A stretch of DNA of 64,000 nt from Artemia franciscana (GCF_032884065.1 NC_088867.1:51023317-51087316); one strand, 5' to 3'; shown: positions 1 to 13,375, counted from the first letter of the stretch. Numbers and translations: made by a program. The notes: a model not told the origin generated them from the letters alone.

Positions 1-1871
1 CTGCATCGTTTGAGGCCACCTTGCTTGTACCGTAATGGGTAGTTGAGGTAAGTTGATGGGTAAGTTGAGGCCACCTTGCTTGTACAAATTTCTTAAACGT
101 AGAGAGTTGTAAATAAAAATAGAGGTTAAATATTGGTTAAATTCTAAAGAGGATTTATTATTTATGTATACAATCTACTACTTCTACAATATATTATAAT
201 CTACAATCTACTACTAAGAAGGATATTTTTCACGGAAGGGGGGAGGGCAATAATTTAAAAAAAATCATTTGGTGAGTTGAATTACAGTGCCGGAAAATTT
301 CGCTGAAATTTTTAGTGGTTACTGAGCGGAAAAAATGTCAATTGGGGAGCCCAATTTTTGTTGGTGCCCCTACCTCCCAAACAAAAATTATGCATCTGCC
401 CCAGAGATCTGCTTACTCATTGTTAAGGAACGAATAGAATGCCGATGAGCAGCGCAATAACCACCTCAAGTGAGCCACGACATTGACGTAGCACCGCAAA
501 AAAAGTATCATCATGGTATTAGAACTACTAGGGCAAAGGTTTTTTTTTACATTGGTTTTCTAACAGAGGATTTCCAAAAACTGGAATTTAGTGTTTATAA
601 GAAATCAAATTGGTCACGGTAGTTCTCCTAATGACTTTTAGGTATGTTTATTTTATTTTACAGAAATAATAAAACAAACAAATTTTTGTTTGATTATGTT
701 GCTGTTTGAGAACTTACTTCAATTGGTCATATTTTAGTATAATTTATGCATAGCATAGAGCAGAATAAACTATTTTTAATCCAGAAGCAATTGTTAATTT
801 ACGGGGCAACCCCAGAAGATATCACATTTAAAATCTAACTAAAAAACATGTTTTACAAACCCGGTAATCATTACGTCCCATTAGTTTATTATTCAGTAAG
901 TAAAAATCGTTCATTTTCTAAGACTATAATTTTTATGTTGACTAATAACACCTCTGACCTCAGCATGTACGTAATTTTATTCATGAGCTAAACTAATCAA
1001 CCCGGTGATTAAGAACACTTAGAAGATAAGAATGTCTGATATTCTTGTAGAGTTAAGCGAGCGATCCCCAACGTAATAAACACCTGCCTAGAATTCATCA
1101 TAAACTACCCAAGTTTGCATATAAACATTTCACGGTAGAAAATATTGCATATCAAAACTTGCCATATCGAGTCAAATAATGGCCGTGAATTATGGTTAAA
1201 TCGTATATAACAGCCCTGTCAAACAGTAATGACTTCTCATTTTCGCCTTCCCAAACAAATGAATACTATCAGAAAAGGTTAAAGAATTCTGCCGTAATTT
1301 TCAGACACTCGATAATCCCATACCCTTCACGGTGTGATTGGCTGTAATAGCTTGCATAAAGGCTTACCTGATTAACTACTAACAGGCTTATCACCATACA
1401 CAAAACTTGTGCGATTATCATATCGATCTAATCTTTAGGCCCAGTAGACAGTAGTAATAAAAAATAGCATAGTCGGCAAAGGGAATTATTCGAATTTATT
1501 TTAATTTAGTTCTTCAATTGAATCTTGTATTTAATAAATTGAAAACAAAACTTTTTCCACAAAAGTTGTTTTTCAAAGAAAAGTAAAGAGCTACATGAAA
1601 CCAAAGATGATCAGAAATAAAGTCAAAAAATTTTCAAGCGTGGAACCATCATAAATCACAATCAGGAAATAAATGAAACCCAAAACAAAAAGAAATTACA
1701 ACGAATAACCGAGTCAAATTCAATTTCATCCCTCAATTCGAGTTATGTGTTTTTATTTCTCATAGTTATCGAAAAAAAGGAAAAACACCATCATAACCGA
1801 GATTACTAAAAAAAAAGTGAATATAGAATGACAGTTTAATATATATAATGATATTCATTCCTGAGAGTCAG
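1..1871. other. intergenic, no gene seen
   Basis: AT-rich, stop-dense in all frames. A 30-bp motif around 'attatcatatcgatc' at about 1400-1430 recurs at 2208-2240, and a family E-arm-like stretch lies at about 1540-1620. Confidence 0.6.
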
Positions 1872-2100
1872 TAAATAAAAAAACTAGTTTTTTTAACTGA
1901 AAGTAAGGAGTGACATTAAACTTAAAACGAACATAAATTGTTCCGTATATGAAAGGGGATATCCCTTCCTCAACACCTCGCTCTTCACGCTAAATGTTTT
2001 TTTTTTTTTTAAGTAGAGCTGTGAGAAATAGTTAAACTGTAGCGTAAAGAGCGAAGCATTGAGGAGGGGACAACCCCTTTCATAGATGGAATAAATTATA
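1872..2100. mobile_element. family A foldback module, isolated copy
   Basis: Starts with the motif AACTGAAAGTAAGGAG followed by a left arm, a T-rich loop and an inverted right arm containing 'gcgtaaagagcg'. The arms have diverged at several positions and the distal right arm is missing, so this is an old copy. The short open frame over it is not a gene. Confidence 0.7.
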
Positions 2101-3019
2101 TTTGGTTGTGTCAAATTTAAAAAAAGAGTAACATTTAAAACATATTTGGTTTTCAATAAAATGTGAATTATGTTCCGGTCGTTAGTAAGTACGGGGAGTG
2201 TCAGCCTACACAAAACCTATATGATTATCATATCGATCAATTTTTTTCTTATTTGGATGAAATCCTGGGGCTGCTCAAAAGCAAAGCTATTAAGGAAGAT
2301 TTAAACAGCTTTACCGTTCAAAATTGAAACATAGGAGCTTGACATTCGATTTGAAATGATCATCGAAATTTTTTTAACAGTTCCACTAATCTTAGGTTCT
2401 TAATGTTTATTTAATTCTAATCTGTATTTTATTGAATTGATTAATATAATTAACAAATAACAGTATAGTTTATTCACAAATAAAAAAATAAATAAAATTA
2501 ATGTTCAGTTCTATTATTAAACTAAATTTATCATTAAACTACTTAAGTTAAAGTTTAACTTTGTCTTATAATTCTACTTAAATAACAAAGGCTCATTTAG
2601 GTGCTTTTGCTTTCCACAACAATTCGATTTATAAAGCTACTGTCTTCATTGATAGGTTTGATTTTTATAATAAGAAAGAGTCTGTGAAACCCTCCCCATT
2701 ATTATACACTTAGTACAAATTTATTCCTTCACTGACCTACTCTCATTGGTAATTTGAAACCAGAAATGATTTTCTGAGACTTGAGGGCAGTCCTTCCCCT
2801 TGAGAAAAGATCCACCGACTTCTCCCTAATATTTGCAGTTTTGTACAACTATGCAAAACTTGATAACCATTAGTATTACGGTACAAATGATCTATAAGGA
2901 CTTCACATTTTTTTTTGTCGTTTATATATTCTACTTTATTCATGATATCGTCATGATAAGACGTCTTGCTTAATTGTGGTTAGGCTATTTTTGGACGATA
3001 TATTTGTTTCCCAAAAAAA

Positions 3020-3443
3020 ATGGCAAGATTTTGCACTCTTGCTCTAGCGACTTCTTTTGTAATTGGAGGAGTGTTATCTATTCACATTAAATTTTGCTGT
3101 TTTAATTTAATCAGTTTTTATTCTATCGTCGCCGGTTGACAAAAAAATGGAAAACACATCGAGGACTGCCCTTCTGGGGAAAAATACGATTTCTTTTTGC
3201 ATTTTTTATTTAAGGTACTTTTATTTAGTGCTTTAGCAATTTCTTTTGTAATTGGAAGAATGTGATCTATTTACATTTAATTTACGCTAAATTTATGACT
3301 AAATGAACCCTCTACTGATATTTAAACACAATCGGTTTGATTCTATCGTCCCTGGTAGACAAAAAAATGGAACACACATCGATGACTATCCTTCTAGGGA
3401 AAAAATATGATTTTTTTTGTATTTTTTATTTAATATACATGAA
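3020..3443 (+). repeat. diverged tandem duplication, about 200-bp unit
   Basis: 3040-3225 and 3226-3443 share the blocks 'cttttgtaattgga', 'tctattcacatt', 'attctatcgtc', 'gacaaaaaaatgg' and 'cccttctggggaaaaa' in order. The second unit has an extra insertion of about 45 bp near 3290-3335. Confidence 0.75.
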
Positions 3444-5123
3444 GCCTCGGCTCAATGATTCTAAGAAATATTGATTTTGTATTGAAAATTTGTTATGACC
3501 TCCTGATTTTTGGGTATGTTTTCCCATTTTGAATTGTGCAATGCTTCCTATGATAATAACGTTGATAAGCAAACGTATATGTACTAAATTTTACATTTTG
3601 GAACAAGTACTATAGAGTTTCAGTTTTTGTTGATTGGACTTGCTCTTTACATATATTTTACTATTTTATTTTATTATTATTATTTTATTATAGTCCGATA
3701 AAGAAAAAGATGGTATCGGCTTTTTTTTGGTTAGGGATGAATCTAAAAGGAGATTTCTGCTGGTTTCTTAGCCGTCATTAACCGATAGAATAGGGTGGGA
3801 TTCGTCAAAGTTTAGATCGCTTGGATCTTTAATAGAACATAAAAAAGCCGGCACGGGACTAGCTTCATATCCTTATATGGTGCTAAGACTCATCCTAAAT
3901 ATAAATTCAAACACGGAAATAGCAGAAACAGCCAGACTCTCTTCTAAGGTTGGTTCGGAGATCCTCCCCCGGCAAAACTTGACAATTTTGGCCTAAAACA
4001 TATTTTTTTTTTGTAAATTCGATCCTTTTCGTAGAAAAATTATCGGACAATCCCCCTCCCCTAAATGTTTGTGTCAAAAATTATTTGGGAAAACATTTCT
4101 AGAAAAGGCCTTATTAGTCAACAAAGCAAAAACAGGTGCTTAATATGAAACGATTAAAAGACACTAGAAAATACGGATATTGTAAAAGAGAGAAGGGGGT
4201 TCACACGCCTTTCCACTCTAAGCCTTGTATATATTTCCATACCATAATCCAAAATTTTCTTTTTAAGCAAATAAACACCTCCTTTTATGAAAATGTTTAA
4301 GCGACTATTGCGCGCTTTATTATGTCCTAAATTCCGTGTCATTTGCGTGCTTTTGCGGTTTGAGAATCTAGGGAACAATAGAATCCCCGAACAAAAGAGG
4401 AAATCCATAACTCTCCAATTGACTTAGTCGCGTATTGACTAGAATCGATGAGTGGAACGATTCGATGAAGTCGTACAGTCCTGACAAGAATTATGGATTG
4501 AGTCTATTTCAAATTAGCCCTCTGCAGAATATAGGGTGGTGTGTGTCAATTTACTGCCGCTTTTGGGGCGAAGTGTATATACATGGGACAGAAACTGACA
4601 CACATAATGGAACCAGCTATGATAGTTGATGTGTGAACAATTCAAAAAGTTTTTGTGCTTATGACATTTACGTTGTCATTTTAGCAGATGTTTAAATTAA
4701 ATGTTGCCTTTAAGGTTTGCCAGGCATTTTCAAACTTCCGACATATTGAAAAAAAGCTTGTCATTATGTTATATTCATATTTTCCTTTAGAGGGATCTAA
4801 TCTGTCTTTCTGCTTAAGTTTTTGATGGGCTATTTTTTACTTTTTTCTTAATTTGCTGACTGTCTTCCTAATAAATTCTAATCTTGTTGTTCGTCAATTT
4901 TTGCGTCGTATGGAGAGATGTAGAATGACATGTCAAGGCTGGCATCTACTTTTTAACATCTGTATTACACTAATACTTTATTTTCTATGTAAAAGTTATA
5001 ATCTGTTACCTATATTTATTATATTGAGCGACCATTTTTCAGGCGTGTCCACCACTTTTATCCCACTGAAATGTGATTAGGGTAAATTTGTGCAACTATA
5101 ACCTTGAGATTTATATGTTTTTA

Positions 5124-7050
5124 TGGCACTTGGTATTAACCAAGTGACACACAGCGATCGCAAATTCTATCGGTCGGTCTGCCTGTCCCGGTTTTACTAG
5201 TTTAGGCACTTCCAGATAAGCTGGGACGATGAAATTTGGCAGGCGTATCAGCAACCAGACCAGAAGAAATTGGAAATAGTCTTTCCCCAATTCGAATATC
5301 TGGGGGGGGGAGTGATGGGACGGTTAATTCAGAAAAGTTCGAAAAATTAAGTATTATAACTTACGAACGGGTGATCAAATCTTCGTGAAATTTGACATTC
5401 AGAAGGATATCGTGCCTCAGAGCTCTTATTTTATATTCCGACCAGATCCGGTGTCATTGGGGGGAGTTGGAGGGGAGGACCTAAAATCTTGGAAAACGCT
5501 TAGAGTGGAGGGATCGGGATGAAACTTGGTCGAAAAATGAGCACAAGTCCTATATACGTCATTGATATAACTAGAACGGATCCACTCTCTTTGGGGAATT
5601 GGGGGGAGGAGGGTTCATTCTGAGCAATTTGAAAATCAGGTATTTTTAACTTACAAAGGAGTGATCGGATCTTAATAAAATTTCATATTTAGAAGGTCCT
5701 CGTAACTCAGATCTCTTGTCTTTAATCTCGACCGGATTTAGTGTCATTGGGAGGAGTTGGTGGGACTGGAAATCTTGGAAATGGCTTATAGTTGAGGGAT
5801 TGGGATGAAACTTGGTGGGAAAAAATATAAATCCTAAATACGTGATTGACATAACCGGAATGGATCCGATCTCTTTGGAGGAGTTGGAGGGGGGGAGTAA
5901 TTGAGAAAAATTAGAAAACGTGAGTCATTTGTAACTTACAAACGGGTGATCAGATATTAATGAAATTTGATATGTAGAAGGATCTTGTGCTTCAGAGCTC
6001 TTATTTTATATCACGGCCAGATCCAGTGACATTGGGGGGAGTTGGAGGGGAAAACTGGAAATTTGGGAAAACGTGAAACTTGAGGTTTCTTTTTCTTACG
6101 AATGGGTGATCTGATCTTAACGAAACTTGATATATAGAATTGTTTTATGTCTCAGATGCTCCATTCTCATTTCGGATCGGATCAGGGGACATAAGAGGTT
6201 GGAGGGGGAAACAGAAATCCGGAAACCGGAAATCTTGTAAAATACTTAGAGTCGAGAGATCGGGATGAAACTAGATGGGAAGAATAAGCACAAGTTCTAG
6301 ATACACGATTGACATAATTGGAACGGATCCACTCTCTTTGGAGGAATTGGGGGGGGTGTTAATTCGGAAAAATTAGAAAAACTGAGGTATTTTTAACTTA
6401 AGAGCGGGTGACCAGACCTTAATGAGATTTGATATTTAGAAGGAACTCATGTCTCAGAGCTATTATTTTAAATACCGGCCCGATCTGGTGACATTTGGGG
6501 GGGGGGTGGATGGGGTAATCAGAAATCTTGGAAAACGCTTAGAGTGGAGAGATCGGGATGAAACTTGGTGGGTAGAATAAGCAAATTGCGTCGATACGTG
6601 ATTGAAGTAACCGGACTGGATCCGCTCTCTTTGGGGGAGTTTGGGGGGTCCAGCTTTTTGGCGAGTTTTGTGCTTCTGGATGTGCTAGGACGATGAAAAT
6701 TGGTAGGCATGTCAGAGACCTGTGCAAATTGACTTGAGAAAGTTGTTTTCCCCGATTCGACCATCTGGGGGGGGGGTTGAAAGGAGAAGAGAAATTAGAA
6801 AAAATGCGGTATTTTTAACTTACGAGTGGGTCATCGGATCTTGATGAATTTTGATATTTAGAAGGACCTTGTGTCTCAGAGCTCTTATTTGAAATCCCGA
6901 CCGGCTTTAAGCCTCTGATTTTCCTTTTAAATCAAGCTGTTGATCCTTAGAATTTTGCTAGAGCTCATGCCATATGAGCTCTTGGCTCTTCTGGCCTCGG
7001 CACAAGTGCCATATGAGCTCTTAGCTCTTGTTGAATTAGTGTCGTATACT
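5124..7050 (+). mobile_element. family B element, copy 1
   Basis: Starts with a perfect hairpin CACTTGGT-ATTA-ACCAAGTG at about 5131-5150, then a short degenerate GTCGGTCTG microsatellite, a unique head block ending 'tttggcaggcgtatcag', about six diverged tandem units of roughly 290 bp (recurring 'agaagg...ctcagagctcttatttta' and G-rich tracts), and a tail of inverted 'gccatatgagctctt' repeats at 6960-7030. A partial head block recurs at about 6655-6770. No coding frame is supported. Confidence 0.75.
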
Positions 7051-7421
7051 TTCAGAATGATTTGGTGATTATTTAATTTTTTGAATATACCCCTCCCCCT
7101 CCTTAACAAGTACTTGTCTCCCATTAATGATTCTTGAGTTCGCGCCTTTTACCAAAAGCATATATATTATTCAGAATCAGAAAGTGGGGGAACAGACACC
7201 AGTCAACCACTCTAAAATTTTCCGCCTCACCTCGATTTTGAAATACACCTTTAAGTTTTTTTTATTAAAATAAATTGCAACTCCCTTGATTTCCAAAAGC
7301 ACTTTTTTTTCTATCTTAATAACAAAACTGTTAGCTTATCCTTGTCTTCCTCTCCATTTTCGTAAATTGTTGCCCCTCTTATTAAATTTTCTTTTTTTTA
7401 AACTAAAATTTGTTAAATTTA

Positions 7422-8052
7422 ATGAACAAGCTTTTCAAACAAGATTAAGCAGCAACGTTAAAACATAAGACGGGTAGAAAATATTCCGTATATTAAGGGG
7501 GAACCCCCTTAACTTTAAAGTAAAAAGCCAGGTATTGAGGAGGGGGTGACCCCTTCATATACGGAATAACGTCTGTTTTGAGTTTTAATGTTGCTCCTTA
7601 CATCCAGTTGAAAAAATTGTTTTTCTTTTATCTAATTTCTAATCGTTTTTCAAATAATGTCAGTAAATCTGACTCACCATGCATAAAATACTCCCTCCCC
7701 CACTGGGAATATCTCCCTTCCTACGGGAATCATACCCGTGGAAACCAACCCCAAGCACAAAATACCACCACAAAAAATGAAATATGCTGAATCTGACGGT
7801 GTGATTTTCATCCAGATTCTTTGATTTTTTATGGGGGGGTTCCTCCTTTTCGGGGAATCAGTTAAATTTTCTCTGGCTCGTAGCCTTTTATGGTTAACAC
7901 TAAGCTTAATGAATATTTTATATTTGGAACGACCATTATAACCCAATTCTTTTGATATTTCTATTGATATCGAAGTTCCCTTTTTTAGAGTTTCGGTTAC
8001 TATTGCGCCTTGTTTCTCCTTACTTACAGTTCGTTACCACGAAGTGTTTGAT
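7422..8052 (+). mobile_element. family A element, internally deleted copy
   Basis: Contains a shortened foldback (7470-7612), the 3' half and the terminal hairpin 'cagttcgttaccacgaagtg' followed by TTTGAT. Most of the middle of the element is absent. It lies directly upstream of another copy in the same orientation. Confidence 0.7.
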
Positions 8053-8074
8053 TGTGACACAAAAATCCAAAACA

Positions 8075-9035
8075 TTGGCGTAAAAAGTGAGCAATGAGGA
8101 AGGGGTTGCCCCTTTCATGTATGGAGTGATCCCTGTTCGTTTTGTTTTTTAATGTTGCTTCTTACCTTCAGTAGAAAAAAGTCAATTTTTTAAATTTAAT
8201 TTCTGACCATTTTTAAATCAGACGAAAATATCACACCCGACCTTGTGTTAAATTTCTCATGAAAAGTTCTCCTGTAATTTTTTTCATCACAAGAAATTCT
8301 CCTAGTGGACCCCTCCCCCTCCCGCAGGAAATCCTTCTCCTTCCGCAAAAAGTTCCGTGTACTTTCCAATAACGTATACTATACGTAAACTAAGGGTAAG
8401 TTGCAGAACATACATTCCTTTTCCCAGGGGCTGTGGGGGTTTATGTCATCCCGAGAGGTAATTGGACCTTTCAACTCTGCTGAAATAGATGGCCACCTCA
8501 AAATTTTGGTCACTTGACTTTTTGAGAAAAAGATGGGCGGAAGGGGGTTAGCTGCTCTCCAATCTTTTCAGTCACTTAAAAATGTCACAAGGACTTCTGA
8601 TTTGTGGTCTGATGAGCCCTCTCCGATCGTCTAAGACCGTTGGTTCGATACAATAACCCCTAAAAAACAAAAAAAAAAACAACAAGCAATAAACATGCGT
8701 CCACGGTCGTTCTTCTGTAACAAATGCACAATTCCACAATTCAGTTGGTAAGAGCTTGAAATCTATATTTTTGGGTTTTGTGATATACTAAACCTGATGG
8801 CGTGTTCGTGTTGGTGGTGTTCCTCCCATCCCTTTCGAAAATCAGGCAAATTTTCTCAGACTATTAGCTTTTGATACATATCATCCAACTTAATGCATTC
8901 TATATGTTTGGAATTAGCATAAAATAATTTTTTTTCTGTGAAATAGGCATTATCAAAATTCCTTTTCTTAGATTTTCGGTTACTATTGGGCCGAGTCGCT
9001 TTTTACTTACAGTTCGTTACCACTAATTGAATGAT
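8075..9035 (+). mobile_element. family A element, 5'-truncated copy
   Basis: Begins inside the right arm of a foldback ('tgagcaatgaggaagggg') and runs through the G/C-tract block and poly-A spacer (8670) to a degenerate terminal hairpin at about 9010-9030. Head-to-tail with the preceding copy, about 22 bp apart. Confidence 0.7.
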
Positions 9036-10239
9036 TCCATGCTAAATGAGTGATTTTGAAGGGAATTTCTTCTCAAGTGTGTAATATTCTCTTCAATTTT
9101 TATATGTGAATATTTCCAGGTGTTTCATAAAATAGTGCTTAAGCACATCCCACCTCAGAGACAAATTATTAGATTTGTGTAAAAAGTCTAAGACATCCTT
9201 TAGTGCTGTTAAAAGCAACCTTGGCTCTGATGTGTCCCAATTGAGCTAATCAGTATGAAAGAAGAATTTCGAAGAGCGCTCATGCTAAAATATCTTCGAT
9301 TTTTGTGAAAGTTTACATTGGGACAACGTCGCATATTTCACTTTATTTCTTGTAATATATTAAGACCCATATTAAGTCCGCTGTATTCTTTATCTTTTTG
9401 TATTCTTTACCTTTTTTACCTTCCCATCTAATACCGTGTTCCCTCATGCTCCGTTTTTTTTTTTTAAACTAAGTCAGTCAAAGTGCAAAATACAAATATA
9501 AAGGGGTTGAAGTTGAGTGAGGGAGAAAGAGGGCCCAAATCTCCTGTCAAAAACATGTTTAATGGTAGAATATGATGGTTTTATATGATCTCTAGAGTCT
9601 TTGTGATGACATCCAATAAATGACTAGTAATCCTAAATTATATATTTAGTATAAAATAAAACTGCGCATAGTTGGCTTCGCTTCTTGATAAATCATTTAT
9701 TCATACTTAAGCAATTTTCAGACCTATTATCCAAGGGGTGGATCATGTGGGGTAAGATTTTTACGGCGTCCTCATTCACATTCTGTTCTTTTTTCTTTTC
9801 TTGCTCTTTTTTTAAGTAAACTTGTCAATTTGATCAATTATTCGTAGTTGATTTACCCAATTTACAACAAAAAAACAAAGCTTTCCTATAAATGTAAAGA
9901 GCAAAGTTGAAACTTAAAACGAACAAAAATTATCTATCTTCAGCCGGTTCAGTATATATCTGCAAAATCGGCATAAAAATATTTAATTGCTGCAAAGATT
10001 TTTAAACGAACGTGGAACTTTCCCCTATTTTAAAAACATTGATACTTTGTGTTAAACATTCGGTAAACCAGGAAAATATAGCTATTTGTCTATTCACAAA
10101 GACAAATTGAAAAGTAGCTTTGTAGCTAAAAGTCCAAAATGGATAAAACTGTGCAAGCAGATCGATCAATATTTGCGGATATTCTGGTAAAATATCCACA
10201 AATACCCGGCAATCGAAAAGTAAGTTTTAACTAATGATA

Positions 10240-10580
10240 AGTCCCCTCCACCCTCAAAAATTCCTTTATTTTAGTTTTGTGACTAATTAAATAGCAAATG
10301 GCCTAATAGGGCTTTCGTGTGAATAAATCTATGCATTTATTTATTTTAACTATTATATAGCTAATTTGGTTGAAAATAGATGAATGAAAGAGTTAAATGA
10401 AATTTAGGCCAGGAACAGATCCATGGAGTCGGAGGGGGGACGCTTCCCCCAAGACACTTCTGGCACACTTATTCCGTTCTTTTTTTCTTTTTTAAATCTT
10501 TTTTAAAATAAACTTGTCAGTTTGGTGCCCACCTCGAGTCACATTGGCGCCCTTGGTCCAGTGGTCCCAGCGCCCATGCC
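10240..10580 (+). repeat. family C repeat, copy 1
   Basis: Shares about 300 bp in order with 10885-11180, including 'tagttttgtgactaatt', 'atagcaaatgg', 'gaatgaaagagtt' and 'cagatccatgg'. It ends in a segment like 'cttgtcagtttggtgccca'. No coding seen. Confidence 0.7.
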
Positions 10581-10884
10581 AAAGATTTTGCTCTTGATCA
10601 GATTCAGACATGAAACTGCTCGCACGATCAGTTTACCAATCATTACGTCATAAAATTATAAGATAAACCTCGTTTTCAGGAAAAAATAATCATATAATTA
10701 AACTTACTTGCTAGATCTTCACCTTCAGATTGTGTTTTCCTTTTTTCTTTTTTTGGCGGGTTTTTCTTATTCTCTTTCTTAAGATTCCGTCAATTTAGGA
10801 TACAGTTTCTGGACGTCAATGATGGGGATATTATAAAGCAACTTACAACATTAATTTATGTTATGGAGTAAATTTTTTGAACTG

Positions 10885-11180
10885 CCCCTACCCAGTCCCC
10901 ACTAAAAATCCTTAATTTTAGTTTTGTGACTAATTCAATAGCAAATGGCTCATTAGGGCTTTTGTTTGATAAATCTATCTATCTATTTAATTTAACTGAA
11001 TAGCTAATCTCGTTGAAATTACATGAATGAAAGAGTTCCAAGCAATTTAGGCCAGAAACAGATCCATGGGCTCGAAGGGGGCGACCCTACCCACAAGTTT
11101 TTTTAAACTTTTTCATAACAAACTTGTCAATCTGGTGCCCACCTCGAGTCACATGCGTGCCCTTGGTTCTTTGCCCCCCA
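10885..11180 (+). repeat. family C repeat, copy 2
   Basis: Direct repeat of 10240-10580 about 640 bp away, diverged by substitutions and small indels. Ends with 'cttgtcaatctggtgccca' and 'ctcgagtcacat'. The open frame across it is not supported as a gene. Confidence 0.7.
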
Positions 11181-11621
11181 ATATTTTTTTTAGATCCGCA
11201 CCTGTATTATCCCACCCTGAAATCTCAAAACTTCCAAAATTAATCATTTTGTTTAAGTTTTTACTGAGGACGCATCAATCATCTATATAATTCAATTCTC
11301 CTTAAGTTTAACGTTTCTATTCTAGTCTTTTTGGTGATAACCGATACAGGCCAAAGAGTAAAATGCATAACTATGTGACAACTTGTCGCTGAGTTGTAAA
11401 AGGCCTGATAATATTTTTTTGAATTTTAACTTATCTTATAATCTTTATTTTTAGGTATTGTGTCTATAATCATCTTTTCACGGAAGGGGTCTCAGAACTA
11501 TCTTTGAAGAAAAACCCTTGCTATTAGATTTTTATCAATATACTGAAGCTTTTCCTTGTGCATATATCCATATGGATAAATACTCCACGGTAGCTGCCAA
11601 TGCTTTCCCTAGTATGAAATT

Positions 11622-13375
11622 ACATAAAAAAAACTAGTTTTTTTAACTGAAAGTAGCCTAAGGAGCGACATTAAAACTTAAAACGAACAGAAATTACTCC
11701 GTATATGAAATGGGTTGTCCCCTCCGCAATCCCTCGCTCTTTATGCTAAAGCTTTTAATTGTTTTAAAAAGCATAATTGTGGCAAAGAGTCAAACTTTAG
11801 TGTAAAGAGCGAGGGATTGCGGAGGGGACGACCCATTTCATATACGGAGTAATTTCTGTTCGTTTTAAGTTTTAATGTCGCTCCTTACTTTCAGTTAAAA
11901 AAAAATAGTTTTTTTTATGTAATTTCTGATCGTTTTTGAATTAATGCATGTTTGATTTTGGCTCTCCACACATGAATTATTAAAATGAAATTTGCATATT
12001 AATTCCTTTTTTGGCTAAATGGCTTTCTCTTAGTTTTGATCAGACGATTTTGAGAAATAAGGGATGGGGAAGGAGGCCTAGTTGCCATGCAATTTTTTTC
12101 GATTACATAAAAAGGCAACTATAAATTTTTATTTTTAACGAATTTTTTTATTAGTAAAAAATATACGTAACTTAAGAATTAACTTACGTAACAAACTTTT
12201 ATATTCTTTAATTTTTATTATGTATATGAGGGGGTTTGTACCCTCGTTAATACCTCGTTCTTTACACTAAATCGTAAGTTTTGTCCCAATTCTTTAAGAA
12301 TGACCCCTGAATCAGAAAGGCCGTAGAATAAATAGTTGACATTACTAAAAATACTATAGCATACAGAGCGAGGTGTTTATCTCCTCCTAAATACCTCACT
12401 CTTTGTGCTAAAGTATTTTTAGAACCCCTCATATGCGTAATAATCTCTGTTCGTTTTAGGTTTCAATGCTACTGTTTACTTTCAATTGAAAAAACTTTCC
12501 ATATTTATTTTTTCATTGTTTTTTTTATAGTAATTTTAGAAAATTCTGCGCCCTTTTCATTGAATTTCTGTTCCTTCATGACATATTTCTCCAAGGAAAG
12601 ATCCTCCCACATAGCCCCCTCCTCTCAACCCCACCCCCAAAACCAAAAAAAAATCCCCTGAAAACGACTGTACACTTGCCAATAACCATTATTATATGTA
12701 AACACTGGTCGAAGTTTGTAACTTGCAGCCCCTCCCTCAGGGACTGTGGGGGAGTAAGTCATTCCCAAAGACATATTTATTATGGTTTTTGACTATGCGG
12801 AACAAAATGGCTATCTCAAAATTTTGATCTGTTGACTTTGGAGAAAAAATGAGCGTGGGAGGGGGCGTAGGTGCCCTCCAATTTTTTTGGTCACTTAAAA
12901 AGGGCACTAGAATTTTTCATTTCCGTTAGGATGAGCCCTCTTGCGACATTCTAGGACCACTTGGTCGATACGATGACCCCTGGGAAAAAAAACAAAAACA
13001 AACAAACAAATAAACACGCACCCGTGATTTGTCTTCTGGCAAAAAATACGAAATTCTACATTTTTGTAGATAGGAGCTTGAAAATTTAACTATAAGGTTC
13101 TCTGATACGCCAAATGCGATGGTGTGATTTTCGTTAAGATTCTGTGACTTTTAGGGGGTGTTTTCCCCTATTTTCTAAAATAAGGCAAATTTTTCCAGGC
13201 TCGTAACTTTTGATGACAAAGACTAAATTTGATGAAACTTATATATTTAAAATCAGCATAAAAATTTGATTCTTTTGATGTATATTTTAGCATCAAAATT
13301 CCGTTTTTTTAGAGTCTCGTTTACTATTGAGCCGGGTCGCTCCTTACTACAGTTCGTTACCGCGAACTGTTTGAT
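11622..13375 (+). mobile_element. family A element, full-length copy
   Basis: One of the most complete copies, about 1.75 kb. Order: T/A-rich start, AACTGAAAGTAGCC motif, foldback 1 (about 11650-11910) with nearly perfect arms, AT-rich spacer, foldback 2 (about 12220-12500), a block with C-rich tracts, an A-rich spacer near 12990, and the 3' end with hairpin 'cagttcgttaccgcgaactg' and TTTGAT. No open frame in it looks coding, so it is non-autonomous. Confidence 0.8.

Noticed and set aside
8630-8660. 'ggttcgatac' resembling a tRNA B box
   Set aside because: It is part of a recurring family A block ('ggtcgatacgatcacccc') with no A box or cloverleaf nearby.
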